A stretch of DNA of 64,000 bases from Fuerstiella sp. (GTDB taxonomy: Bacteria; Planctomycetota; Planctomycetia; Planctomycetales; Planctomycetaceae), in the NCBI GenBank assembly GCA_022843805.1, contig JALHMY010000021.1, positions 44,407 through 108,406 on the forward strand. The letters are read 5' to 3'. The position numbers and the translations under genes were made by a program. Below, piece after piece: positions 1 to 8,880 of this stretch. Within the stretch, counting starts at the first letter, position 1, and each line of letters opens with the position of its first letter. The notes beneath the pieces are model-generated. The model saw only the letters and a program-made list of their open reading frames with translations. It was not told the DNA's origin and did no database searches.

Positions 1-96
1 ACATCAGGGAAGAAACGAGAGTCTGACAGACGCGGATATCACGGGTGTGGAACCGGTGAGCGATCTGATTTCATAAAGGAATGGGGGACAACGTGA
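1..96 (+). CDS. Possible 3' end of an upstream gene (partial)
   Basis: A plus-strand frame is open from the window edge to a TGA at 94-96 and encodes about 31 C-terminal residues ending FIKEWGTT. Its stop overlaps the GTG start of the next gene in a GTGA arrangement, a common form of translational coupling. I do not recognise the family from so short a tail. It could be a chance open frame, because only about 90 bases are visible. Confidence 0.3.
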   Translation, partial: TSGKKRESDRRGYHGCGTGERSDFIKEWGTT

Positions 97-1265
97 GAAT
101 TGCGGAAGTCGTTTGTCAGTTGCTGCGAGTACCGAATGTTGAACGCAAGACCGCCAGCAGTCAGGATGCGGTGATTGTGCGCGTTCGCACGGAGTGCGGA
201 CTGGAAGGTATTGGGGAGGCTGATTCCCAGCCTGAAGTTGTCAAGGCCATCATTGATGCGCCTTACAGTCACAACATAGCCTGTGGGCTGCGACAGCTGC
301 TGATTGGTGAAGATCCGCTGGATATAACCAGACTCTGGCAGAAGATGTACCGGGGAACGATGTATTACGGTCGATCGAGTGTCACGATTACTGCGATGGC
401 CGCCATTGATATGGCGCTCTGGGATCTTAAGGGAAAATATTTTGATACGCCGATCTGTCAGCTTCTTGGCGGTCAGCAGCATCAGAAAATTCAGGCCTAT
501 GCGTCCTGTCTTTTTGGTCGTGATGGTGCACATACTCGCGATATTGCCCGCCGATGGTCAGCAGAAGGTTACCGCGCGATTAAGTTTGGCTGGGAGCCTA
601 TGGGTCAGAGCCTTGCACTGGATCTGGATCTGGTTCGGGGGGCGCGTGAGGGAATTGGCGACGGCATTCTGCTGATTGACGCTGGCTGTATCTGGGATGC
701 TCGCACAGCGCTGCGTCGCGCCAAAGCGTTTGAGAAATACGATCTGACCTGGCTGGAAGAGCCGCTGAGAGCTGACGATGTGGCTGGTTACCGCTGGCTT
801 CGCAATCGATCGCCTATACCAATTGCGGGTGGAGAACAGGAATGCGGTCGCGAATCCTGGCGGCCGCTGATTGATGCTCATGCGTTCGATGTTTATCAGG
901 TCGATCTGGCAAGGAATGGTTTTACAGAAGCGGATTATATTCGTCAGCGAGTTCAGGAAATTGGTGCTCAGCTTTGTAATCACTGCTACACAAGTCCGGT
1001 GACTGTCGCAGCCAGTCTTCACTGGCTGTCAACCTGCAGAGACACGTTTCTGTTCGAAGACGGTGTCGACGATTCGCCACTTCGGCACAAGCTGACGCAT
1101 GAACGAGTCCAGGCCGTGGACGGCTGGATTACGGTGCCGCCGGGACCAGGACTGGGCGTCACTCTGGATGAGGACTTTGTCGACGAGTATTTGATTGCGG
1201 AATCGGGCCGGGAAACGAATGGCGACAATCGTTGTATGGTTGAATCCGCAGCACAGACGAAATAA
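93..1265 (+). CDS. Enolase-superfamily protein, mandelate racemase/muconate lactonizing type
   Basis: Likely a sugar-acid dehydratase or racemase that abstracts the proton alpha to a carboxylate with Mg2+. Counting from GTG 93, the barrel carries K164 (motif AIKFGW), the metal ligands D196, E222 (WLEEP) and E248 (GGEQE), the general base H297 (CNHCY) and E322 (FEDG). The usual KxK catalytic pair is KFG here, so the second lysine is missing and chemistry may lean on H297, as in acid-sugar dehydratases. The ATG at 81 has a purine run directly abutting it, whereas GTG 93 has GGGGGA at 83-88 and overlaps an upstream stop, so 93 is preferred. The substrate cannot be read from sequence. The downstream DUF1549/DUF1501 pair suggests a catabolic locus. 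Confidence 0.85.
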   Translation: MRIAEVVCQLLRVPNVERKTASSQDAVIVRVRTECGLEGIGEADSQPEVVKAIIDAPYSHNIACGLRQLLIGEDPLDITRLWQKMYRGTMYYGRSSVTITAMAAIDMALWDLKGKYFDTPICQLLGGQQHQKIQAYASCLFGRDGAHTRDIARRWSAEGYRAIKFGWEPMGQSLALDLDLVRGAREGIGDGILLIDAGCIWDARTALRRAKAFEKYDLTWLEEPLRADDVAGYRWLRNRSPIPIAGGEQECGRESWRPLIDAHAFDVYQVDLARNGFTEADYIRQRVQEIGAQLCNHCYTSPVTVAASLHWLSTCRDTFLFEDGVDDSPLRHKLTHERVQAVDGWITVPPGPGLGVTLDEDFVDEYLIAESGRETNGDNRCMVESAAQTK

Positions 1266-1341
1266 GTCAGCTCAGCGATTTCCCGGCCGGAATTCAGACG
1301 GCCGTTAGAATTGTTGAGCAGATTGACGAGGATCAGTTGAT

Positions 1342-4300
1342 ATGTCAGCAGGTTTCAGATTGTTAATGGTGTTGGCCACTTTCGCTGCCGGAGTCGTGAG
1401 CGAGTCGAAACTGCATGCCGATGAAGCAGGAACACCCGACCTGCTTCGCGATGTGCTGCCACTCCTGAAGAATCGCTGCGTTCGTTGTCACGGGCCGGCG
1501 AAGATGGAGGGTCGTCTGCATCTGGGATTGCCACAGGGCATTCGACGAGGTGGAGAAAACGGAGAAGCGGTTGTCGCGGGACATGCGGATCTGAGTCTGC
1601 TGTGGAAAAGAGTCGTCGCAGATGAAATGCCTGAAGATGCTCCGCTTCCACCGGAAGAGAAAGCCATTCTGAAACGCTGGATTGACGGGGGTGCACCCGG
1701 TCTTCCGGCAGAAGTTTCCGCGGAACCTGAAGGAGAAGAGCACTGGGCATTTCAGGAACTGAAACCGGAACCTTTGCCTGCGGTAAAGGATGCGTCCGCT
1801 GCTCGCAACGCAGTGGACCTGTTCGTTTTGTCTCGTCTGGAAGCGGCGGGCCTCTCATTCAATCCCGAAGCCAGTCGCAACACACTGATCAGACGGGTGA
1901 GTCTGGACCTGACGGGTCTTCCGCCTGCTCCTGAGGAAGTGGACCTGTATGTAAATGATGAAGCTCCCGATGCCTATGAAAAAATGGTGGAGCGATATCT
2001 GAATTCACCTCGATATGGGGAGCGATGGGGAAAATACTGGCTGGACGCCGCGGGCTATGCGGACAGCAACGGTTACTTTGGCGCAGATACGGATCGGCCA
2101 TACGCATGGCGATTTCGTGATTTTGTAATTCGTTCCATCAGTGCGGACAAGCCGTGGGACCAGTTTATTCGCGAACAGATTGCCGGAGATGAACTGGCCG
2201 GTTTTGCACCGGGATCACAGGTAAAGCCTGAAATGGTGGAATTGCTTGAAGCCGCCCATTTTATGCGAAACAGCCCGGACGGCACGGACAGCAGTGACGG
2301 CAACCCTGATGAAGTCCGCGCCGACAAGTATGCCGTGCTTGAAGGCTCGCTGCAGATTATGGGTTCATCCATGCTGGGCGTGACGGTGCAGTGTGCGCGG
2401 TGTCATGATCACAAGTTTGAGCCATTCACGCAGCGGGATTACTACAGTCTGCAGGCCGTGATCTATCCGGCATTTAACGTGGACGAATGGGTTAAACCAA
2501 AGGAACGGGTCATCTCCACAGCGACGGCTGAAGAAGAGGCGGCGCATGCGGAAAAGGTTCGGTTAGTCGACGCGGAGATTGCTGCGAAACGGAAAGAGTT
2601 TGCCGAATGGGCAAAGCAGCATCGTGAGCCGGGAGTCGTGCTGATGTCAGACGACTTCGACGGCGAAGGGCGCACGCTGACACCGTTATGGAGCAATACG
2701 GTCGCCGGGGACGAAGCACCGGCCGGAACTCCCGCCATTCAGGTTGACTCTTCAGCAGCTCCGGGTGCCGAGATCCGCAACGGTCAGCTGCATCTGATTG
2801 AATCGGGTGGAACCGGTGATCGGGTTCTGTCAGCCCGTCAGACGATTGACTGGACTCCTGATGTCAGCGGCGCATGGATTCAGGCGACGTTTGATCTTAT
2901 TGCTGAAGGAACTCCGGCTCCGTATGTCGGCTACTTTATTGCTCTGCGCGATTTTAATGACGCAAAGAAACTATCGGGCGGAAACGTATTGTTCGATGGC
3001 AATGCCACAGGTGGGGCCGCTGTTCAGGTCGATTATCCAGGGCAGGACGCCGGCTCAGTGGGGCGAATCGGGCAAAGCGGATACACACCCGGACGCAATT
3101 ACGGAGTCCGGGTCACGAACATGGGAAATGACCGCTTTCAGATTGTTCAGGTTGTGGACGGTCTTGTGGAAGAAGGCAGTGTCACTGTTTCCGGAAAAGA
3201 CCTTCCGGACGGCGGATTTGGGTTTGAGTATTGTTGTGGACGCAGCTTTGTTGTGGACAACGTTCTGGTTGAATCCAGCCTTCCGGAGACTCAGCAGGAC
3301 GACCCGCAAAAGGCGCTGGCTGCTGTTCATGTGGAGAAGCGGAAAGAGCTTGCTGAGGCTGTAAAAGCGATTGAGGCAAAACGCCCGCAGCCGATTGGAA
3401 AACTGGCACTGGTTGGTGATCTTTCTGCGAAGCCGCCGGACGTGCGTCTGCTGACACGAGGAAGTTACAAGACACCTGGAGAACCTGTGGAATCGGCGGC
3501 TCCCGCCTTTCTGTCAGAGACAATTAATCAGTCTGATTTTTCGCAGCATCTGCGTTCTGGAATGTCAACGACGGGGCGGCGTCTGGCCCTTGCGGGCTGG
3601 CTCACTCAGCCTGGTTCCCGCGCCTCGGCGCTGCTTGCCAAAGTCAGTATCAATCGCTGGTGGGCTCATCACCTGGGAACAGGGATCGTGGCAACGCCTG
3701 ACAATCTGGGTTACTCCGGGTCGGCACCCACTCATCCGGAACTGCTGAATTATCTTGCATTACAGCTGATGGAACACCAGTGGAGTGCACGCGCCATTCA
3801 TCGGCTGATCCTGACATCCGCCATGTACCGTCAGTCGGCCGCAGCGCATGCCGAAGGAGAACGGCGTGATCCTCAGAATCAGCTGCTGTGGCGATATCCG
3901 ATGCGACGACTGGATGCAGAGGCAATCCGTGACAGTATGCTGCTGGCGAGCGGTGAGCTGGATCAGCAGATGTACGGTCCTTATGTGCCGTCGGAAAGAA
4001 ACAGCGAAGGCGACGTGGTGATTTCAGAATCCACCGCCGGAGCAAAGAAGCGCAGCATTTATCTGCAGCAGCGGCGTACTCAGGTCACCGGGATTCTGGA
4101 TGCGTTTGATGCTCCTTCGATTGTCTTCAACTGTACGGTTCGCAACAGCACTACAGTTCCATTGCAGTCACTGAAGCTGCTGAATTCGGACTTTGTGCGC
4201 CTGCGTGCGACGGCGATGGCAGGGTTGCTGAAAAAGCAGATCACCGACAAATCCGGCAGCATCAATGACGTGATCAGTCTCGCTTTTCGTCGGGCGTTGT

Positions 4301-4455
4301 CCCGTCCGCCGTCAGATAAGGAAATTGCTGTCAGTAAAGAATTCCTGAGTGCTCAGCCAGCGCAGTATGCGAACCGCGAGAATGCCGCAGAACTGGCAAT
4401 GATCGATTTTTGTCAGATGCTGCTGGCGAGCAATGCATTTCTCTACGTGGAATAG
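1342..4455 (+). CDS. DUF1549/DUF1553 planctomycete cytochrome-type protein
   Basis: Large exported protein (1037 aa) of the planctomycete PSCyt1-DUF1549-DUF1553 architecture, a family of unknown reaction. A signal peptide (about residues 1-27) is followed by a cytochrome c-like segment with a CxxCH haem motif at C46-C49-H50 (CVRCHGP), then the DUF1549 region around residues 150-380 (SPRYGERW). A second CxxCH lies at C351-C354-H355 (CARCHDH). A beta-rich insertion of roughly 435-650 looks like a LamG/concanavalin-type jelly roll, and DUF1553 follows (PTHPELLNYL, SAMYRQSA). It sits 11 bp before the DUF1501 gene, the standard pairing for these families, so the two are probably co-transcribed and act together at or outside the membrane. 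Involvement in redox-linked polymer or sugar breakdown is only inferred. Confidence 0.9.
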   Translation: MSAGFRLLMVLATFAAGVVSESKLHADEAGTPDLLRDVLPLLKNRCVRCHGPAKMEGRLHLGLPQGIRRGGENGEAVVAGHADLSLLWKRVVADEMPEDAPLPPEEKAILKRWIDGGAPGLPAEVSAEPEGEEHWAFQELKPEPLPAVKDASAARNAVDLFVLSRLEAAGLSFNPEASRNTLIRRVSLDLTGLPPAPEEVDLYVNDEAPDAYEKMVERYLNSPRYGERWGKYWLDAAGYADSNGYFGADTDRPYAWRFRDFVIRSISADKPWDQFIREQIAGDELAGFAPGSQVKPEMVELLEAAHFMRNSPDGTDSSDGNPDEVRADKYAVLEGSLQIMGSSMLGVTVQCARCHDHKFEPFTQRDYYSLQAVIYPAFNVDEWVKPKERVISTATAEEEAAHAEKVRLVDAEIAAKRKEFAEWAKQHREPGVVLMSDDFDGEGRTLTPLWSNTVAGDEAPAGTPAIQVDSSAAPGAEIRNGQLHLIESGGTGDRVLSARQTIDWTPDVSGAWIQATFDLIAEGTPAPYVGYFIALRDFNDAKKLSGGNVLFDGNATGGAAVQVDYPGQDAGSVGRIGQSGYTPGRNYGVRVTNMGNDRFQIVQVVDGLVEEGSVTVSGKDLPDGGFGFEYCCGRSFVVDNVLVESSLPETQQDDPQKALAAVHVEKRKELAEAVKAIEAKRPQPIGKLALVGDLSAKPPDVRLLTRGSYKTPGEPVESAAPAFLSETINQSDFSQHLRSGMSTTGRRLALAGWLTQPGSRASALLAKVSINRWWAHHLGTGIVATPDNLGYSGSAPTHPELLNYLALQLMEHQWSARAIHRLILTSAMYRQSAAAHAEGERRDPQNQLLWRYPMRRLDAEAIRDSMLLASGELDQQMYGPYVPSERNSEGDVVISESTAGAKKRSIYLQQRRTQVTGILDAFDAPSIVFNCTVRNSTTVPLQSLKLLNSDFVRLRATAMAGLLKKQITDKSGSINDVISLAFRRALSRPPSDKEIAVSKEFLSAQPAQYANRENAAELAMIDFCQMLLASNAFLYVE

Positions 4456-4466
4456 GTTGAAGAATT

Positions 4467-5888
4467 ATGAAATCAGATTTTCAGTTTTCGCAGAACCGGC
4501 GAGCCTTTCTGGGAGGAACGACGGGAGCAATCGGGGCGATGGCACTGTCAAGCCTGCTTCAGCAGGAGTCGCTTCAGGCAGCGTCGGCAGCAGTTCGATC
4601 GAAAACTCGCCAACCACATGGAACTCCAACCGCTGACTCGGTGATCTGCCTGTTTCAGCATGGTGGCCCCAGTCAGATGGACCTGTTTGATCATAAGCCC
4701 GAGCTGACCAGGCACCATGGCCGGCGGTACGAGGGAGACCTTGAGATTCATTTCCCGAATCAGGCGGGAAATGTCCTGGGATCGCCGTTCCGCTTTCAGC
4801 CGCACGGACAATCCGGCATTGAGCTGAGTGAAGTGCTGCCCTGGACGGCGGGGATCGTGGATGAACTGACTGTTGTTCGCAGTGTCACAACGGAATCGGT
4901 GGACCATGAATCGGCGCTGCGGCTGATTCACAGCGGCAAGTTCCAGGCCAGCTATCCCACGTGGGGATCCTGGATCAATTATGGGCTCGGGACCGTCAAT
5001 CAGAATCTTCCTGCGTATGTGGTGCTGACCGATCCGGCCGGAATGCCGGTCGACAATGTCAGGAACTGGACATCGGGATGGCTGCCGGCCGAGTATCAGG
5101 GGACTCCGTTTCGTTCGGGCGATTCTCCTGTCCCCAATCTTCGGACTCCAAAAGACGTGACTGAGGGAGCTCGGGAGAAGCAGCTTGAGTTTCTTCGACA
5201 GCTGAACACGGTTTATTCCGAACAATATGCTGACAATGAGGAACTGCAGGCACGCATTATTGACTTTGAACTGGCAGCCAGAATGCAGAGCACCGTTCCG
5301 GAAGCACTCGATATCTCACAGGAAACCGAGGCCACTCGAAAGCTTTACGGCCTGGATAATCCAATGACCGCCGAGTATGGCACACGATGCATTATTGCCA
5401 GACGTCTGATTGAACGGGGTGTTCGATTTGTGCAGTTGTTCCTCGCCGGACAGCCGTGGGACACGCACAGTCGCAATGCGGAATCGCTGCGGGCGAACTG
5501 TGCACGAATCGATCAGCCCAGTGCGGCACTGGTTCAGGATTTGAAACAACGAGGACTTCTGGACCGGACAATCGTGATGTGGGGTGGAGAGTTTGGACGC
5601 CTCCCCATATCGCAGGGAACGGACGGACGCGATCATAATCGCCATGCCAGCAGTATCTGGCTGGCTGGCGGCGGATTTCGACAGGGGTTTAGTTACGGAC
5701 ACACCGACGATTTTGGATACAAGGCGGTTGAAGACATTGTGACGGTGCACGACCTGCATGCGACGCTGCTGCATGCCATGGGCCTTGATCACCTTCGTCT
5801 GACATACCCTCATGATGGTCGGGAAGGCAGTCTGACTGATGTCGCGATCACGAAGGCGGAGGTCGTGCGAGCCCTGCTGAAAAGCTGA
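4467..5888 (+). CDS. DUF1501 family exported protein
   Basis: A 473-residue DUF1501 protein, a family with a sulfatase/alkaline-phosphatase-like fold and unproven activity. The N-terminus has a twin-arginine-type signal (NRRAFLGGTTGAIGAMALS). Family hallmarks include FQHGGPSQMDLFD near residue 65, WDTHSRN near 330, and MWGGEFGR followed by GRDHNRHA near 370-390; their conserved D/H residues could bind a metal. The start at 4467 lies 11 bp after the DUF1549/DUF1553 stop, and the two families are regular partners in planctomycete operons. The gene probably acts with the upstream protein in the periplasm or at the cell surface. Confidence 0.9.
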   Translation: MKSDFQFSQNRRAFLGGTTGAIGAMALSSLLQQESLQAASAAVRSKTRQPHGTPTADSVICLFQHGGPSQMDLFDHKPELTRHHGRRYEGDLEIHFPNQAGNVLGSPFRFQPHGQSGIELSEVLPWTAGIVDELTVVRSVTTESVDHESALRLIHSGKFQASYPTWGSWINYGLGTVNQNLPAYVVLTDPAGMPVDNVRNWTSGWLPAEYQGTPFRSGDSPVPNLRTPKDVTEGAREKQLEFLRQLNTVYSEQYADNEELQARIIDFELAARMQSTVPEALDISQETEATRKLYGLDNPMTAEYGTRCIIARRLIERGVRFVQLFLAGQPWDTHSRNAESLRANCARIDQPSAALVQDLKQRGLLDRTIVMWGGEFGRLPISQGTDGRDHNRHASSIWLAGGGFRQGFSYGHTDDFGYKAVEDIVTVHDLHATLLHAMGLDHLRLTYPHDGREGSLTDVAITKAEVVRALLKS

Positions 5889-5961
5889 GAGATTTGAATG
5901 CGACGTCCAGGCAAGTGTTGTTGATTAATATTTCTTTTATTCCTGCAAACAGGACTTGTAC

Positions 5962-5991
5962 TTGACTGATTCTCGCGAATGTTTGTATATT
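5962..5991 (+). promoter_or_regulatory. Candidate sigma-70-type promoter
   Basis: TTGACT at 5962-5967 and TATATT at 5986-5991 are separated by 18 bases, close to the housekeeping consensus. A second -10-like TACAAT lies at 5995-6000. The site is in the AT-rich gap between the DUF1501 gene and the small lipoprotein gene, about 120 bases before the lipoprotein start, and would drive it and possibly the DUF1559 gene. This is a consensus match only. I see no other feature in the rest of 5889-6110. Confidence 0.4.
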
Positions 5992-6110
5992 GCATACAAT
6001 GGTGCGCTTGTGCAGTAGTCTGATGGGAGCGCATGCCTGTGTGGGGCGATGACGGAAGCGGTGTGATTCAAAGAGAGAACGTGTTGAAAACGAATTGGGA
6101 GCAGCAAGCA

Positions 6111-6629
6111 ATGAGGAAATCGTGTCGGTCGCAGGGGCAGCGATGGTGGCATTCTTCAGATTCTGAAGCGCGCATTCACGAATCCCGTCGGACATCCGGT
6201 ACGGCGTCGCGACTTTCATTGTTTCTTCTGATGTTTGTCAGTCTGCTTTCTGCGGGATGCGGCGGTGATACTCTGGAAACCGTGACCGTGTCCGGCACTG
6301 TGACGATTGACGGCACTCCGCTGGATAACGGTGTGGTTCGATTTGTGCCGACGGATACTGATAAGGGCCGACTGGCGACGGGCGCGATCAAAGAGGGCGG
6401 CAAATTTGAACTGGCGACGGCCGGTTCGACCGGCGTGCTTGAAGGCGATTATAAGGTGACCGTGGAGTCCATGAAGATCACTCCGGACGTACCGCAGAAG
6501 GATCGGGAGCTGGGTATTGGCGGTAAAGAATCGGCGATTCCAAAGAAATACAATTCCGCGGAAACGTCCGGTTTGACCGAAAAGGTCGATGGTGCAAAAA
6601 CAATTACTCTGGACCTGAAATCAAAATAG
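6111..6629 (+). CDS. Small lipoprotein with carboxypeptidase-regulatory-like fold
   Basis: A secreted protein of about 170 aa. From ATG 6111 there is a basic N-terminus, a hydrophobic stretch and a lipobox-like LLSAGC, so it is probably a lipoprotein. The mature part begins VTVSGTVTIDGTPLDNG and continues as a beta-sandwich typical of the planctomycete carboxypeptidase-regulatory-like family (short proteins with a G-x-V-x-x-D/N-G-x-P motif). Such genes commonly precede DUF1559 genes, as here (89 bp gap), but the role is unknown. The frame stays open upstream to 6033, and GTG 6081 is an alternative start; ATG 6111 has GGGA about 10 bases upstream. Confidence 0.75.
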   Translation: MRKSCRSQGQRWWHSSDSEARIHESRRTSGTASRLSLFLLMFVSLLSAGCGGDTLETVTVSGTVTIDGTPLDNGVVRFVPTDTDKGRLATGAIKEGGKFELATAGSTGVLEGDYKVTVESMKITPDVPQKDRELGIGGKESAIPKKYNSAETSGLTEKVDGAKTITLDLKSK

Positions 6630-6718
6630 GTCGTGCAACGCATTGAATAGCAGATTCCGACAACTGTGTCAGTGTCGGCGGGATGTCAGTTCTTGTTCCC
6701 TGAAGAAAGGTAAAACGT

Positions 6719-7756
6719 ATGCACATGCCGAAAAGAAAAGGTCCCGGAGTTCGGGGCTTCACATTGATTGAATTGCTGGTGGTGATCGCCATCATTGCAA
6801 TTCTGATTGCTCTGCTGCTTCCCGCAGTACAGCAGGCGAGAGAAGCGGCTCGGCGAACTCAGTGCAAAAACAACCTGAAGCAGATGGGGCTTGCACTGCA
6901 CAATTACCATGACGTATTTAACATGTTTGTATTTGGTTCTGCAGATCATGACGATCGTCCGTGGTGTTCCGGCACTAACGGGCGAATGGGCTACAACTGG
7001 CGAGTGCGGATATTGCCTTATATTGAGCAGTCCAATCTGTACACAAAAATTACGAGCTACACGTTCAACCTGGTGGATATGCCTTACGCAAGTAATTCGG
7101 CCATCCGCAATATTCCCGAGCATCAGACAATTGTTCCGGGAATGTTGTGCCCGAGTGAGCCGGCTGCTGCGATTCAGAATGGCCTGAACAACACATGGGT
7201 GATCGGCCCATCAACGGCTGCTATTTCCAGCTACGTTGGCAGTGCTGGTCCGGTTTCAACTCATCCGGCGGATTCCGTGGGCTGTGGGCTTTGTTCAAAC
7301 GGCAGCAATCTTCAGGCATTCTGTGACTGCAGGAATCACGGCTGGGGTGCTGCAGGCGGTGGCGGTGGTGGTATTCACTACAGCCTCTGCGAACCAAAGA
7401 CCATCGGTATGCTCAGCATGTATCCCGACAAAGTTAATATTGCGAAGGTGACAGACGGAACATCCAACACACTGTTTGTTGGTGAATGGCATTACACAAA
7501 TGCCAAAGGCGACGGCTGTGGATCTCGTATGCACTGGGCCGGATCATGGGCCTCAGCGTCCACGGTCTACGGGATCAATGCCCGCGGCGTGGGAAATGGT
7601 TATCCTAACGGCTGCAACTTCCGCAGTTATCACGTTGGCGGGGCTCACTTCCTGCTGGTGGATGGCAGCGTGCGGTTCGTCAGCGAGAATATTGACCTGC
7701 GTCTTCTTGGCTGGCTTGGAAGTCGCGATCAGGGTGAAGTCGTTGGCGACTACTGA
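6719..7756 (+). CDS. DUF1559 prepilin-like protein
   Basis: A 345-aa DUF1559 protein. It starts with a short basic leader and a type IV pilin/pseudopilin signal, GFTLIELLVVIAIIAIL, with the glycine before F as the predicted prepilin peptidase cleavage site and E5 conserved. The planctomycete signature LLPAVQQAREAARRTQC follows, and the C-terminus has the DUF1559 end motif HVGGAHFLLVDGSVRFVS near residues 305-320. AAAGG at 6706-6710 is well spaced for the ATG. These proteins form large paralogous families of unknown function in planctomycetes; a pseudopilin or surface role is inferred from the signal alone. A strong terminator follows. Confidence 0.93.
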   Translation: MHMPKRKGPGVRGFTLIELLVVIAIIAILIALLLPAVQQAREAARRTQCKNNLKQMGLALHNYHDVFNMFVFGSADHDDRPWCSGTNGRMGYNWRVRILPYIEQSNLYTKITSYTFNLVDMPYASNSAIRNIPEHQTIVPGMLCPSEPAAAIQNGLNNTWVIGPSTAAISSYVGSAGPVSTHPADSVGCGLCSNGSNLQAFCDCRNHGWGAAGGGGGGIHYSLCEPKTIGMLSMYPDKVNIAKVTDGTSNTLFVGEWHYTNAKGDGCGSRMHWAGSWASASTVYGINARGVGNGYPNGCNFRSYHVGGAHFLLVDGSVRFVSENIDLRLLGWLGSRDQGEVVGDY

Positions 7757-7789
7757 TCAGCAATGATTCTTCCGGATGGTATCAGCACT

Positions 7790-7828
7790 GTTGCCTCGGT
7801 CTCTCCGGCCGAGGCAACTTTTATTTTT
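7790..7828 (+). terminator. Rho-independent terminator
   Basis: Perfect 10-bp stem GTTGCCTCGG (7790-7799) with CCGAGGCAAC (7809-7818), a 9-base loop and a TTTTATTTTT tract. It ends the DUF1559 transcript, 34 bases after the stop codon. Confidence 0.9.
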
Positions 7829-7884
7829 CCTGCCAGTCGTTTATCGCCGCTCTGAAAATCCTTCTGCAAGCTGAGATCCTGCAT

Positions 7885-8880
7885 ATGCGTCGGAATTCCT
7901 GCCTGATCACCAACATTCGTTCCATCGCCGCGAAAATGGGTCCCGGGAAGCCGGGTGCTGCGAAGGGCTGGTATGCCGCAGGTCTCGTTTTGTTCTGCGT
8001 GATCCTTTCCGGTTGCAGTAGCGGGGACTCGGACGGCGGCACCGCTGCCGCCAAATCCGGACCAGTCAGCCCGGAAGTCGCTGCCCTGAAGGCCTTAGGT
8101 GCTCACGTCAGCATGGTTGCCGGCAAGCCGGTGTCAGCCATTCTGAACGGTGATAAAATTACGGATGATGGTCTGAAAAATATTAAAGAGATGACAAGTC
8201 TTACGATGCTGGACCTCAGTGCATCGCAAACGACCGACGCAGGGCTGGCCAGCCTGGCGGGACTGACAAATCTTAAGAAGCTGAATCTTGGAAGCACGCA
8301 GGTTACCGGACCGGGGCTTGAACACATCGGCAAACTGACGTCCCTGGAAGTCCTGCAGATGGTCGATGTGCCTCTGGCAGACGATGGTCTGGCCAACCTG
8401 AAAACCCTGAAGAGTCTGAAGGTATTTGAGCTGTCGGGTCCCAATCTGACCGACGCGGGAATTGTCCACCTGACCGAACTCACCGGGCTCGAAGAGCTGC
8501 GGATTGAGGGCAATCAGCTGACTGGTGAAACCGTCGATCAGCTGGGCTCACTTCCCAGCCTTCGCATTCTGAGATTCTCGGGTACCAGTGTCGGCACCAA
8601 AGGGACCACGGCGTTCAGTTCCCTGAAGCAGGTGACAAAGTTGTTTCTTGACAAAACGAAAGTTCAGGACGCGGATCTGGCTGCCTTTAAAGCTCTCGAT
8701 ACGCTGGAACTCCTTGATGTCAGCAAGACACCGATTACCGACGAAGGGCTGAAGCATTTCTACGAAATGAAGAATCTCAAGGGCGTCAACGTCATGGATA
8801 CCGGAGTGACGCTGGCCGGTGTGCTGGAGCTGGAGAAAACCAACCCCAATGTCATGGCAACGTTTTTGCGTCCCCGCTGA
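7885..8880 (+). CDS. Leucine-rich-repeat lipoprotein
   Basis: A 331-aa exported LRR protein. A hydrophobic segment ends in the lipobox LFCVILSGC around residue 36, followed by a Ser/Gly/Asp-rich linker. Roughly nine 23-25 residue leucine-rich repeats follow, of the form TDxGLxxLxxLTxLxxLxL, a ribonuclease-inhibitor-like or cysteine-containing LRR subtype common in planctomycetes. Such proteins usually bind other proteins; no partner is evident. ATG 7936 is an alternative start that keeps the signal. The 3' end overlaps the convergent TPR gene by 29 bp. Confidence 0.85.
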   Translation: MRRNSCLITNIRSIAAKMGPGKPGAAKGWYAAGLVLFCVILSGCSSGDSDGGTAAAKSGPVSPEVAALKALGAHVSMVAGKPVSAILNGDKITDDGLKNIKEMTSLTMLDLSASQTTDAGLASLAGLTNLKKLNLGSTQVTGPGLEHIGKLTSLEVLQMVDVPLADDGLANLKTLKSLKVFELSGPNLTDAGIVHLTELTGLEELRIEGNQLTGETVDQLGSLPSLRILRFSGTSVGTKGTTAFSSLKQVTKLFLDKTKVQDADLAAFKALDTLELLDVSKTPITDEGLKHFYEMKNLKGVNVMDTGVTLAGVLELEKTNPNVMATFLRPR

